Below are positions 9,101 to 17,695 of a DNA stretch of 64,000 nucleotides, one piece after another. Under the pieces are notes generated by a model that searched no databases, was not told the DNA's origin, and saw only the letters and a program-made list of their open reading frames with translations. Numbering within the stretch: position 1 is the stretch's first letter; each line of letters starts with the position of its first letter. Source of the DNA: Stenotrophomonas maltophilia (lineage in GTDB: Bacteria > Pseudomonadota > Gammaproteobacteria > Xanthomonadales > Xanthomonadaceae). The translations under genes were made by a program, and so were the position numbers. Location of the stretch: assembly GCA_002435595.1 (NCBI GenBank), contig DJBL01000140.1, positions 1-64,000 on the forward strand. Reading direction: 5' to 3'.

Positions 9101-9345
9101 AGTCGGAGATCTGGCTGGATATCCAGAACGTCGGCAACATGATCAACAAGGATTGGGGCCACATCTACGACTACGGCTTCTTCGCCGACGCTCGTGTGGC
9201 CACCCTGCAGGGTATGTACCAGGGCAAGTACGTGTACAACTACCGCGGCGCCGATGCCCCGACCGTCGCCAACGCCGACGCCGATGGCTTCGACGTGGGT
9301 GTGTCGCAGTGGTCGCTGCAGCTGGGCTTCCGCTACCAGTTCTGA
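6127..9345 (+). CDS. TonB-dependent receptor, Oar-like
   Basis: A 1072-residue outer-membrane receptor. A signal peptide ending AAPAFAQ is followed by a carboxypeptidase-regulatory-like beta domain (GQVTSAAGAPVAGAEVTIT and on, about residues 37-110), a plug domain, and a long beta-barrel finishing in an aromatic terminus (LQLGFRYQF), the outer-membrane insertion signal. This architecture is that of Oar-type receptors, for which the substrate is usually unknown. The track-independent start chosen is ATG 6127, 10 nt after GAGG; ATG 6151 (MSKLTLG) is an alternative. It stands alone with a strong terminator at 9371. Confidence 0.93.
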   Translation: MTHSRCLRMSKLTLGLVAALAAAPAFAQSTSAGVGGQVTSAAGAPVAGAEVTITHTESGTVSRATTDAAGRYNARGLRVGGPYTITITKSGEGTKTEEGVYLGVNQTGTVNAALTGDLAATNLDAVQVVAVAGGSEVFSATKMGSGTNISQQQIEVAPSIGGNIQDLMRLDPRVTFIDRASGSISAGGQNPRFNSISIDGVSASDTFGLEGNNMPTRRQPVAMEAIEALDINLSNYDVSIAAAAGATVNAVTKSGTNEFHGSVYGTYRDGDWFGDNPEGLPFNGFTKEKTYGMTVGGPIIKDKLFFFANYEKFEQAAPGADLATTPLGKANGQFSLADVTRAQQIAQGYGIEAGGLESNGDTSMEEYALKLDWNISDNHRANIRYSKIDQSKLRINGMTTSSASLNSYWYQHNKTNESYVAQLFSDWSDNFSTELKASYREYSAIRAVSTDAPSVRVFFGGNLGSPSGDSLYLGTEANSQNNILETKAWNYYAAGTWTLGDHDVKFGASYDTNDIYNFFGANSYGTYTFYGLDNFAAGRWSSYNYAPERTPGSIPADYKYSNLALFVQDTWYVNNNLTLTLGLRADRPDTTPSPAYNAPASNVFGYNNSKVFDSKFLIQPRFGFNYTFDTDRPTQLRGGVGLFQGDSPQVWLSNSYSATGFNTNVYSLNSLAYTDALKFNPNKDTQPVPTAPGSAIQNVNFVGNDFKLPSIYKANLALDHETPWYGIVASAELLVTKVKDGLYYQNLNLGPIQYQGPDGRDIFYSASKVGAWTDNDSRAARNRAYNNVYLIDNTDKGRTSQFTASLSKPWSDASDWSWNIGYTYTDATEVGSLTSSTASSGWGYQYAFDANTPVENTSRYQIRDRLSGALNWKHKFFGDYETKIGLVYEGRSGRPYSYVYVNDANGDNRSANDLFYVPKGPGDVLFGTLSATGGFTADAAMEKSFFDWLAANPDLAKYAGSTPGANSFRTGWINTFDLRISQQLPGFMKGHKSEIWLDIQNVGNMINKDWGHIYDYGFFADARVATLQGMYQGKYVYNYRGADAPTVANADADGFDVGVSQWSLQLGFRYQF

Positions 9346-9370
9346 TGAACTGACGTAGCACCTGCTGCAT

Positions 9371-9404
9371 ACGGAACGGCCGGGGCAACCCGGCCGTTTC
9401 CGTT
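9371..9404 (+). terminator. Terminator of the TonB receptor gene
   Basis: CGGAACGGCCGGG and CCCGGCCGTTTCCG form a long stem around GCAA, about 25 bp after the receptor stop, followed by a short T-run. Confidence 0.75.
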
Positions 9405-9542
9405 TGTCGGCCGGGTTGGCGCGGCGGGGCTGGACCGGTCGCATCCTTGCTGCCCGCCATCAGTTCCTGTACTCTCAATCGGTTGCGCGCAAACACGCGC
9501 ACCGCAGCGCCCGAAACGGCCCGCTGCCGCTGAAACACATCC

Positions 9543-9574
9543 AACGGCCGGGTTTCCTGGCCGTTTTGCTTTTT
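9543..9574 (+). terminator. Second intrinsic terminator, before ppnN
   Basis: AACGGCC (9543-9549) and GGCCGTT (9559-9565) form a stem followed by TTGCTTTTT. It lies 170 bp beyond the receptor terminator and 45 bp before ppnN, where no gene needs it. It may end a short RNA that starts near 9480, or attenuate ppnN. A weak TTGCTG / TACTCT pair with 17-bp spacing is at 9447-9475. Confidence 0.55.
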
Positions 9575-9619
9575 AAGGGGGCAGCGGTACAGTCGGAAAC
9601 CTTGAGGAAAGCAGAAAAA

Positions 9620-11014
9620 ATGGAAATGAAGATCACCGAAACCCCGGCGCGGACGCTGCCGGTGCAGGACGCGCGGATCTACCCGCGCGGTGGCCTGGAT
9701 GTGTTGTCGCGTGCCGAAGTGGCACGCCTGCGCGACGCCTCCGGCGGCGGCATGCATGAGCTGCTGCGCCGCTGCGCGCTGGCCGTGCTGACCAGTGGCA
9801 GTGCGTCCGACGATCCGCGCGCGGCGCGCGATCTGTATCCCGATTTCGACATCCAGGTGGCGCAGCAGGATCGCGGCGTGCGCATCGATCTGGTCAACGC
9901 CCCGGCGATGGCCTTCGTCGATGGCGAGATCATCCGCGGCGTGGCCGAGCTGCTGTTCGCGGTGGTCCGCGACCTGGCCTACATGGCCATCGAGATGGGC
10001 CCGGCCTACGCGGCCGAACTGGAATCCTCCGAGGGCATCACCAACGCGGTGTTCGGGCTGCTGCGCAATGCGCGCATCCTCAACCCCGGCGACCCGAACC
10101 TGGTGGTCTGCTGGGGCGGCCATTCGATCGGCCGCGACGAATACCTGTACACCAAGCAGGTCGGCTACGAGCTGGGCCTGCGTGGCCTGGATATCTGCAC
10201 CGGCTGCGGCCCGGGCGCGATGAAGGGCCCGATGAAGGGCGCCACCATCGCCCATGCCAAGCAGCGCAAGCACGTCACCCGGTACATCGGCCTGACCGAG
10301 CCGGGCATCATCGCCGCCGAGTCGCCGAACCCGATCGTCAACCATCTGGTGATCATGCCGGACATCGAGAAGCGCCTGGAAGCCTTCGTGCGCATCGGCC
10401 ACGGCATCATCGTGTTCGCCGGCGGCGTGGGCACCGCCGAAGAAATCCTGTACCTGCTCGGCATCCTGCTGCGCGAGGAAAACAAGGACCTGCCGTTCCC
10501 GCTGATCCTGACCGGCCCGACCGTGGCGGCGCCGTACTTCGAGCAGATCGACCGCTTCATCCGCCTGACCCTGGGCGATGCGGCCGCCGAGCGCTACGAG
10601 ATCATCATCGGCGACCCGGTGGCGGTGGCGCGGCGCATGTCCACCGGCATCAAGCGCGTGCGCGAGCATCGCCTGGAGCAGAAGGATTCGTTCTTCTTCA
10701 ACTGGTCGATCGAGATTCCGTGGGAGTACCAGCAGCCGTTCGTGCCCACCCATGAGGCGATGGCCGCCCTGGACCTGCACCACGGGCGCCCGCCGCATGC
10801 CCTGGCCGCCGACCTGCGCCGCGCCTTCTCCGGCATCGTCGCCGGCAACGTCAAGGAAGACGGCATGCGCCGCATCGAGCAGTTCGGCCCGTTCGAGATC
10901 CACGGCGACGCCGACATGATGCAGGCGCTGGACGAGCTGCTGCGGGCCTTCGTCGAGCAGCGCCGGATGAAGATCTCCGGCGAATACCAGCCCTGCTACC
11001 GCGTCCTGGCCTGA
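9620..11014 (+). CDS. ppnN: Nucleotide 5'-monophosphate nucleosidase, LOG family
   Basis: A 464-residue protein matching PpnN (YgdH), which hydrolyses purine and pyrimidine nucleoside monophosphates to base plus ribose 5-phosphate. The lysine-decarboxylase-like (LOG) core is central, with CTGCGPGAMKGPMKGA and the FAGGVGTAEEI motif that holds the phosphate and catalytic glutamate. The N- and C-terminal extensions present in PpnN (DUF4478/DUF3412 type) are also here. The ATG at 9620 follows GAGGAAA by 9 nt, so upstream in-frame starts were rejected. In E. coli PpnN responds to (p)ppGpp; whether this one does cannot be seen. Confidence 0.95.
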   Translation: MEMKITETPARTLPVQDARIYPRGGLDVLSRAEVARLRDASGGGMHELLRRCALAVLTSGSASDDPRAARDLYPDFDIQVAQQDRGVRIDLVNAPAMAFVDGEIIRGVAELLFAVVRDLAYMAIEMGPAYAAELESSEGITNAVFGLLRNARILNPGDPNLVVCWGGHSIGRDEYLYTKQVGYELGLRGLDICTGCGPGAMKGPMKGATIAHAKQRKHVTRYIGLTEPGIIAAESPNPIVNHLVIMPDIEKRLEAFVRIGHGIIVFAGGVGTAEEILYLLGILLREENKDLPFPLILTGPTVAAPYFEQIDRFIRLTLGDAAAERYEIIIGDPVAVARRMSTGIKRVREHRLEQKDSFFFNWSIEIPWEYQQPFVPTHEAMAALDLHHGRPPHALAADLRRAFSGIVAGNVKEDGMRRIEQFGPFEIHGDADMMQALDELLRAFVEQRRMKISGEYQPCYRVLA

Positions 11015-11023
11015 TCCGCAGGG

Positions 11024-11056
11024 GCGGCCCGGGCCGGGAGACCGGTCCGGGCCCGC
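11024..11056. terminator. Strong GC hairpin after ppnN
   Basis: A stem of about 14 pairs with one bulged C and a GAGA loop starts 10 bp after the ppnN stop. There is no T-run, so it may block 3' exonucleases rather than terminate by itself. Confidence 0.45.
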
Positions 11057-11215
11057 TCTGGCCCGGGCGGCAGGGCAGGGCCGGCCCCGGGGAGGGGGCG
11101 GCCGCCCGTCAACCGATTGACGCCCGTCGCCCCGGGACGACCGTTCGTCCTGCCGCTGCTTGCCGCTGGCCGGCGGGTCGTTCATCTTCTGTGTCATCAC
11201 GCTGGGGAGCGTTCC

Positions 11216-11728
11216 ATGTCTGCACGCCGATCCAAAGGCTTCACACTGGTCGAAATGATGATCACCATCTCGGTGGTCGCGATCATGTGTGCGATCGCCT
11301 ACCCGAGCTTCCAGAGCACCATCCGCTCCAGCCGGGTCACCACCACCAACAACGAGATGCTCGCCCTGGTCAACCTGGCCCGCAGCGAGGCGGTGCGCAG
11401 CAACCTCGGTGGCGGGGTCTGCGGCAGTGCCGACGGCAGCGCCTGCGATGGCGACTGGTCCGGCGGCATGATGGCCTTCGCCGATTCTGACCAGAGCGGC
11501 ACCTACGACAGCGGTGAGACCGTGCTGCGCTTCACCATGGGCAACCCCAAGTTGCGCATCAGCGGCCCGGACGAGCCGATCGCCTTCGATGCACGCGGCC
11601 GTCGCCGTGCCAGTACCGACCAAGAGGTGATCCTGCAGGCCGACGCGTGCGGCACCCAGCAACTCAAGCGCACCCTGACCGTCAACGCTTCCGGCCAGGT
11701 CCGCAGCGTCAAAGGAGCATGCTCGTGA
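11216..11728 (+). CDS. fimT: Type IV minor pilin, FimT/GspH family
   Basis: A 170-residue prepilin with the leader MSARRSKG, cleaved before FTLVEMM (F+1, E+5), and a hydrophobic N-terminal helix. The rest carries a GspH-like beta domain with a pair of cysteines near GVCGSADGSAC. FimT/FimU proteins help prime the type IV pilus and in some species bind DNA during uptake, which fits comEC being present in the same window. The start follows GGGGAG by 6 nt. It opens the minor-pilin operon, and its stop overlaps the pilV start region. Confidence 0.93.
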   Translation: MSARRSKGFTLVEMMITISVVAIMCAIAYPSFQSTIRSSRVTTTNNEMLALVNLARSEAVRSNLGGGVCGSADGSACDGDWSGGMMAFADSDQSGTYDSGETVLRFTMGNPKLRISGPDEPIAFDARGRRRASTDQEVILQADACGTQQLKRTLTVNASGQVRSVKGACS

Positions 11729-12195
11729 TGTCCTCACGCCCCCATCGCCAGCAGGGCGGTTTCACCCTGCTTGAAGTGCTGATCGCCGTGGTGGTGCTGG
11801 CCTTCGGCCTGCTCGGCTTCGCGCTGCTGCAGACCACCAGCGTGCGCTTCGTGCAGAGCGCCAACTACCGTACCCAGGCCACCAACCTGGCCTATGACAT
11901 GACCGAGCAGATGCGCAGCAACCGCTTCCAGGCGGCCTGGTACACGCGCGCCACGTTCGATCCGGGCAGCAAGACCGCCGCGGCGGTGTGCAGCCGCGAC
12001 GAGGGTGCGGTGAGTATCGACCAGAACATCGCGCGCTGGCAGTGCCAGGTGGTCAAGGCCCTGGGCGACCAGGCCGGCGCGGAAGTCACCTACGACGAGG
12101 GTGAGGTCCAGGTGGCGATCACCTGGGCCGACGAGCGTTGGGATCCGGACAACCCCGACAAGCCCACCACCTTTGCCCTGGAGACCCGACTGTGA
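11728..12195 (+). CDS. pilV: Type IV minor pilin PilV
   Basis: A 155-residue prepilin with processing site GG/FTLLEVLIAVV. PilV joins the minor-pilin priming complex at the pilus tip. Three nearby starts are possible (ATG 11719, GTG 11725, ATG 11728); the AAGGAG at 11712-11717 suits 11725 or 11728 best. The ATG overlaps the fimT stop as TGATG, and the stop overlaps the pilW start. Confidence 0.92.
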   Translation: MSSRPHRQQGGFTLLEVLIAVVVLAFGLLGFALLQTTSVRFVQSANYRTQATNLAYDMTEQMRSNRFQAAWYTRATFDPGSKTAAAVCSRDEGAVSIDQNIARWQCQVVKALGDQAGAEVTYDEGEVQVAITWADERWDPDNPDKPTTFALETRL

Positions 12196-13355
12196 ACGGA
12201 ACGCCGACCTTCCGCCGTTCGGTTGCCGGCCTGTCACTCATCGAGATGATGGTGGCGCTGACCCTCAGTCTGGTCCTGATGCTGGGTGTGATCCAGGTAT
12301 TCACCGCCTCCCAGGCCGCCTCGCGTCTGGCCGAAGGCGCCGCACGCGTGCAGGAGAACGGCCGCTTCGCGATCGACATGCTCGAGCGCGATATCCGCAT
12401 GGCCGGGCACATGGGCTGCGTCAACGACCAGGCCCACATCGTCAAGAACCTGGGCGACCCGCGGCTGCATTTCACCGCCGGCAGCGGCAGCGGCGACCCG
12501 CTGGATTTCAGCGTGGCCATCCAGGGCTATGAGGCGCCGGACACCGGTCCGGGGACGTCGCTGACCCTGGGGGACAACTGGGACGCGCCGCCCGACCTGC
12601 CCAGCAGCATCGCCGATCTGACCCCCGCGCCGGTCGGGGGCAGCGACGTGCTGGTGCTGCGCTTCCTGGCGTCCGAGGGCGTGCCGGTGGACAGCATCAG
12701 CGCCGCGGGCGCCGGCTCGGTCCTGGGCGTCAATGCGGAGCGCTGGAAGCGCCTGACCGAGGGCGGCGTTTCCAGCCCGACCCTGTTCGGGATCGCCGAC
12801 TGCAGCCATGCCGACGTGTTCGAAGGCACCAGCAGCGCCGGCGAAGTCACCTCGACCAATGCCGAGCTGTCGCGCTACACCGCACAGCCGACCGGCCAGA
12901 CCATGGTCTACCGCGCCGAATCAATGGTGTATTACATCGGCCTGAGCGACACCGGCGAGCCGGGCCTGCGCCGGGCGCGCGCCGATTCCACCGGTGCCTA
13001 CACGATCAACGAAGAGCTGGTGGAGGGCATCGAGAGCCTCCAACTAATGTATGGGCTGGACAGCACTACCGACATCTCGGTGACCGCGCCGCCGGCCGGC
13101 AACATCACCGAGCAGGCGGTGGCCAGCGGCGTCACCACCGACGCCAACGCCATTGGCGCTGCGCAGTGGCTGCGCGTGGGCATGGTCCAGGTGGGGCTGC
13201 TGGCCCGCAGTCCGTCGCCGGCCTCGGCCACCGCGCCCACCAACGGGCCGAGCGCGCTGGGCGTGACCTTCAACGCCGCCGATGCACCCGATGGCCGTTA
13301 CCGCACGTCCTATGAAGTGTCCGTCGCGCTGCGCAACCGCCTGTTCGGGAACTGA
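12192..13355 (+). CDS. pilW: Type IV minor pilin PilW
   Basis: A 387-residue protein starting at a GTG that overlaps the pilV stop by 4 bp (GTGA). The prepilin motif is VAG/LSLIEMMVAL, with L rather than F at +1, which PilW proteins often show. The N-terminal helix is followed by a large beta-rich globular domain. It acts with PilV, PilX and PilY1 in pilus initiation in the inner membrane and periplasm. Confidence 0.93.
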   Translation: MNGTPTFRRSVAGLSLIEMMVALTLSLVLMLGVIQVFTASQAASRLAEGAARVQENGRFAIDMLERDIRMAGHMGCVNDQAHIVKNLGDPRLHFTAGSGSGDPLDFSVAIQGYEAPDTGPGTSLTLGDNWDAPPDLPSSIADLTPAPVGGSDVLVLRFLASEGVPVDSISAAGAGSVLGVNAERWKRLTEGGVSSPTLFGIADCSHADVFEGTSSAGEVTSTNAELSRYTAQPTGQTMVYRAESMVYYIGLSDTGEPGLRRARADSTGAYTINEELVEGIESLQLMYGLDSTTDISVTAPPAGNITEQAVASGVTTDANAIGAAQWLRVGMVQVGLLARSPSPASATAPTNGPSALGVTFNAADAPDGRYRTSYEVSVALRNRLFGN

Positions 13356-13356
13356 C

Positions 13357-13872
13357 ATGACCACGTCAACCACGCCACATTCCTTCCCCCCTGCCGCCCG
13401 CCAGCGCGGTGCGGTGCTGTACGTGGTCATGATCATGCTGATCCTGCTCGCACTGCTCGGCATCGCCGGCATGCAGGTAGCGGGCATGCAGGAAAAAATG
13501 GCCTCCAATTTCCGTTCGGTGAACCGTTCCTTCCAGAACACCGAAGGCGTGGTCCGCTCGGCCGAGGGCACGATCGAAGCCATCGCCAACCGCACCACGC
13601 TGCCGGACGGCAGCATGGTCGACGTGGCCGATATCGCCCAGCGCTGCGACGACGGCTACGACCCGGTCGCGTGGGGCAAGGAGCAATCCATCGATGCCGC
13701 CCCGGCAGTGAACGTGCGCCAGATCGACACCTGCATCGTCGGGGAGGCGTCGCTGGACATGGGCCGGCCGCTGGATCCGACCTCGCCGGTCTACCAGATC
13801 ACCGGGTTCTCCGCGGACGATCCCGACGCGGCCACCTCTTCGGTGGTCATCGATACCGTATTCAAACTTTGA
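13357..13872 (+). CDS. pilX: Type IV pilus assembly protein PilX
   Basis: A 171-residue PilX-family protein. A short positively charged leader ends at QRG before AVLYVVMIMLILLALLGIAG, the PilX_N membrane segment, followed by MQEKMASNF, a sequence typical of the family. The start lies 1 nt after the pilW stop. PilX links PilY1 to the minor-pilin core. Confidence 0.93.
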   Translation: MTTSTTPHSFPPAARQRGAVLYVVMIMLILLALLGIAGMQVAGMQEKMASNFRSVNRSFQNTEGVVRSAEGTIEAIANRTTLPDGSMVDVADIAQRCDDGYDPVAWGKEQSIDAAPAVNVRQIDTCIVGEASLDMGRPLDPTSPVYQITGFSADDPDAATSSVVIDTVFKL

Positions 13873-13883
13873 GGACCGGGGCC

Positions 13884-16800
13884 ATGGCTTCGCGCAAAAC
13901 CAAGTGGTGGGCGGGGGGCGGCCTGGCGGTCGTACTCGGCAGTGGCTACTTCATCTACAGCCTGATCGCCGCGCAAGGGCAGGGCAACCTGTCGCAGACG
14001 CCATTGAACATCCAGAAACCGGTGCCGCCGGCGTTCGTGATGGCGCTCGATGACTCCGGCTCGATGGTGTGGGAGACGTTGAACAATACTCGTGATGGTG
14101 TCTATCACTGGCGCGATGGCACTGGTTTCTACAACGGCAGCACGCCTTACGGCTACGACCTGCCCAGCGGTAGCGGACTTCGCTACTACTATCTGACGCC
14201 GCCCTACGGCCGTGGCAGCGACGCGATTCCGCCGCTGGATGCGTTCGGGTTCGCACGTTCGGCCGACGTCAATGGTGCGTACTTCGACCCGCGTGAGAAC
14301 TACCCCGCCTGGAAGACGGGTTCCAGTTCCACGAATCCGGCCGAGGCCGATTACATGCAGATCGATCCGGACAACGCGCCGGTCGACCCGCGTCCCGGCA
14401 CCGCCACCGGCAAAAGCACCCTGTTCCAGAAGCTGACCGCCGTCGAGACCCGCACCGGCAGCAATTGGCGGTTCCGATTCCGCAACGGCATGGTATTGCC
14501 GGTGGGAACGGTCATCGAGACGGCTTTCAACCGTGGCGCAGAGACGCTGTTGTGCACGACCAATCCGACGCTGGACAGCCGCAACACCAGCACGTTGAGC
14601 GGCAGTTGGAGAACGCTGACCCGGCAGGTGACCGTTAGTGGCGACTGCTCGGCGGCCATGCAGTATTTCCCGGCGACCTTCTACCTGGTCAACAAGGCCA
14701 GCCTGCCAGCCAGCTATGGTTACACCGCAACACCGGTAGAAGTGACCAACCCGGCCGGCGGCCGGCCGGGCACGATTTACAAGTACGAAATCAAGCCGGA
14801 CAACTTCGCCACCACGGCTCAGTACAACGACGCCATCAAAAATTTCGCGCGCTGGTTCAGCTTCTACCGGACCCGGCGCGAGGCGCTGATCGGCGCAGCC
14901 ACCAATGCGCTGCTGGGGACCTCCAACCTGCGCGTTGGCTGGTTCCGCATCAATGATCGTGCCGAAGCGAAGATGTACAACATGACCGACGAGGACCAGA
15001 AGAAGGCGCTCTTCACGGACATCATCGGCAGGATGCGTGCCACCGGCAATACCCCGAACCGCCGCGCGGTCGAGTACCTCGGGCAGCAGTTCAAGCGAAC
15101 CGATGCCGGCGCGCCGGTCCAGCTGTCGTGCCAGAAGAATGCCGGCATGCTGTTCACCGACGGCTACATCAACGACGACTACACCGCCAAGTCGATGACC
15201 ACGCTGGTCAAGCCGTTCTACGACGACAGCCTGGTGCCTGGTCTGGAAACCAATACGGTGCCGGTGCCGGCCGAGTGCACGGGCACTCCCGCCCCGGGCA
15301 TGGACTGCAAGACCAGCCTGCACATGAACTTCTACGGCGTAACCCTGGGCACGCTCGGCAAGCTCTATGGCGTAACCTACCTGCCCGAACCGGCGCGTCC
15401 GTGGGTGCTTACCCCCAATCCCTATACCACCCCGCCGCCGTTCCTGAACACCATCGAGAATCTCACCCCGAACGCGGTCGACGAGATGTGGCGCGCTACG
15501 CTCGCCACCAAGGGCGAGATGATCAATGCGACCCGGCCGTCCCAGATCACTGCGGCGATGCGGCGGATCATCGACAACGTGTCCCAGGGCAAGTCGCCCT
15601 CGGGCACCAAGTCGCTGACCGGCGCGCGTATCGGCACCGGATCCCTGTCGGTGGAGCCGTTCTATGAGGTGACCAAGGTCAGTGGCGGCACCGACTGGTA
15701 CAGCTATCTCACCGCGTTCAGCCTGGCGATCGACCCGACCACCCGCACCCTGACCAGCACCAACGCCTGGGAGGCGAGCGCCAAGATGCCTGCGTCCGGT
15801 GCGCGCAACATCCGCTACTGGAACAACGGCAGCGTGAGCGAGTTCAGTGCGGACACGGTGACGTTGGCGCGCCTGTGCGATACGTCGGTCACCCAGTACC
15901 CGGGCATCCGGATCTGCAGCGAGAGCGAAATCACCGGACTGGCCGGCAATGCCGCATCGGCCGTGGCCTATCTCCGCGGCGACCGGAGCAGGGAGAAGCC
16001 GGCTGGCACGCTGCGCGCACGCACCACCGTGCTGGGCGACATCATCAACTCCGGGCCTGTGCTGACCTCGCCGATCGATGACTACGGCTACCGCAACCTG
16101 CCGGACGTGGGCGACAGCTACGTCCAGTACCTGGCCGACAAGCGCGAAGATCGCCGCTACATGGTGTATGCCGGTGCCAACGACGGCATGCTGCATGCCT
16201 TCGACGGCGGCGCCGGCGTGGATGGCGTGCAGGACAGCGAGGGTGGCAAGGAAGTATTCGCCTACATGCCGTCCACCTCGCTGTTCCACCTGGGCGACCT
16301 GCTGCTGCCCTACGATCCGCTGCGCGAAAACAACCAGCGTTTCGAGCATCGCTATTTCGTCGACGGCCCCGTGGTCGTGGCCGACACGCATTACGACTCG
16401 GAGTGGCATACGTCGCTGGTCGGCACCGCCGGCGCGGGTGGGCGCAGCGTGTTCGCGCTGGATGTCACCGATCCCACCGGCTTCGACAACGAGAGCCTGT
16501 TGTGGGAAATCAGTGATCTCAATACCGCGCTGGACGAGACGGTGCGACTGAACATCGGTCACGTGCTGGGCAAGCCGGTGATCGTGCCGGTCAAGGCGGC
16601 CGACGGCACGGTGAGCTGGAAGGCGATCTTCGGCAATGGCTACCGCAGCGCCAGTGGCAAGGCAGTGCTGTTCGTGGTCGACATGGCCGCCGACACCACC
16701 CCCACCATCACCATGATCGAGGCGGCCGAGACCGGCTCCAACCTGCCTTCCGGCGCCAACGGCCTGGGCAACATCGTGGCGGTCGACCGCTGGGGCGGCG

Positions 16801-17657
16801 ATGACCAGGACCAGCGCAGCCGCGACGGCTATGCCGATACCGTCTACGCTGCCGACCAGAAGGGCGCGGTCTGGAAGTTCGACCTGCGCACCAATGAAGC
16901 GCTGAGCGTGCCGGTGTTCACCACCAAGGTCGCCCAGAGCCCGGTGGATGGCCGCAACTACCGCCAGCCGATCACCGGCGGGCTCACCGCCACGGCCGGC
17001 CCGTCCGGTGGCGTGATGCTGCTGTTCGGTACCGGCAGCTTCATCTTCGAGTCCGATGCCGACGACAAGGTCAGCGTGCAGGCGCTGTACGGCGTCAACG
17101 ACACCTCGATCGGCCCGGCCCTCACCACCCTCACCGCAGACAACCTCACGCCCTATACGGTGAGCGGCGACACCGGAGCGCGACAGCTTGTGCTGGGCAC
17201 TGCGCCTTCGCCGAGCAGCGGGTGGACCATCCAGTTGCCGGCCGGCGAGCGCTCGATCGGCAATCCAGTGGTGACCTCCGGCGTCTTGTTCATTCCCACC
17301 TATGTCCCCAATCCGGACCAGGCGGGTTGCTCGACCGACGGCTCCAACTGGCTGTTCGGCGTGTCGGCCAGCAACGGCTCGGCGGCGCTGTCGCAGGTGC
17401 GCTACGGCTCGCCGACCGGCGAATCGCCGGGCGCAGGCACCGCGGGCGTGTCGCTCGACACCGGCGGCAACGCACCGGTGCGCGACGTGACGCTGGGCGT
17501 GGTGCCACGGCTCACTCCGCCGCCGCCGGGGACGCCGGGGACGCCGCCGCCGTCGCCGCCGGGCAATGCCTGCTGGATGACCGTCAACGTGGCCGGTGCC
17601 GAATCGATGTACCTGCCGTATCCGTGCGGTCGCCAGTCGTGGAGGCAGATCCAGTGA
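13884..17657 (+). CDS. pilY1: Pilus tip adhesin / assembly factor PilY1
   Basis: A 1257-residue protein with an N-terminal membrane or signal segment (residues 10-30), a von Willebrand A-like MIDAS start (DDSGSM, residues 56-61), and a C-terminal beta-propeller typical of PilY1. The propeller has the acidic element DDQDQRSRDGYAD near residue 975, in the place where PilY1 binds calcium. A proline-rich linker precedes the last 30 residues. In other species PilY1 sits at the pilus tip and works in adhesion and surface sensing. Codons in the first half are less G+C-biased than in flanking genes, a hint of diversification or exchange. Confidence 0.93.
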   Translation: MASRKTKWWAGGGLAVVLGSGYFIYSLIAAQGQGNLSQTPLNIQKPVPPAFVMALDDSGSMVWETLNNTRDGVYHWRDGTGFYNGSTPYGYDLPSGSGLRYYYLTPPYGRGSDAIPPLDAFGFARSADVNGAYFDPRENYPAWKTGSSSTNPAEADYMQIDPDNAPVDPRPGTATGKSTLFQKLTAVETRTGSNWRFRFRNGMVLPVGTVIETAFNRGAETLLCTTNPTLDSRNTSTLSGSWRTLTRQVTVSGDCSAAMQYFPATFYLVNKASLPASYGYTATPVEVTNPAGGRPGTIYKYEIKPDNFATTAQYNDAIKNFARWFSFYRTRREALIGAATNALLGTSNLRVGWFRINDRAEAKMYNMTDEDQKKALFTDIIGRMRATGNTPNRRAVEYLGQQFKRTDAGAPVQLSCQKNAGMLFTDGYINDDYTAKSMTTLVKPFYDDSLVPGLETNTVPVPAECTGTPAPGMDCKTSLHMNFYGVTLGTLGKLYGVTYLPEPARPWVLTPNPYTTPPPFLNTIENLTPNAVDEMWRATLATKGEMINATRPSQITAAMRRIIDNVSQGKSPSGTKSLTGARIGTGSLSVEPFYEVTKVSGGTDWYSYLTAFSLAIDPTTRTLTSTNAWEASAKMPASGARNIRYWNNGSVSEFSADTVTLARLCDTSVTQYPGIRICSESEITGLAGNAASAVAYLRGDRSREKPAGTLRARTTVLGDIINSGPVLTSPIDDYGYRNLPDVGDSYVQYLADKREDRRYMVYAGANDGMLHAFDGGAGVDGVQDSEGGKEVFAYMPSTSLFHLGDLLLPYDPLRENNQRFEHRYFVDGPVVVADTHYDSEWHTSLVGTAGAGGRSVFALDVTDPTGFDNESLLWEISDLNTALDETVRLNIGHVLGKPVIVPVKAADGTVSWKAIFGNGYRSASGKAVLFVVDMAADTTPTITMIEAAETGSNLPSGANGLGNIVAVDRWGGDDQDQRSRDGYADTVYAADQKGAVWKFDLRTNEALSVPVFTTKVAQSPVDGRNYRQPITGGLTATAGPSGGVMLLFGTGSFIFESDADDKVSVQALYGVNDTSIGPALTTLTADNLTPYTVSGDTGARQLVLGTAPSPSSGWTIQLPAGERSIGNPVVTSGVLFIPTYVPNPDQAGCSTDGSNWLFGVSASNGSAALSQVRYGSPTGESPGAGTAGVSLDTGGNAPVRDVTLGVVPRLTPPPPGTPGTPPPSPPGNACWMTVNVAGAESMYLPYPCGRQSWRQIQ

Positions 17658-17695
17658 TGACCCCGATGCCGCCGCGCGTTTCCAGGAGCAATGCA

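Noticed and set aside
6136..9444. 1102-codon open frame antisense to the TonB receptor gene
   Set aside because: It is a shadow of the strong codon bias of the receptor gene. The plus-strand frame has a signal peptide, a plug/barrel architecture and a ribosome site.
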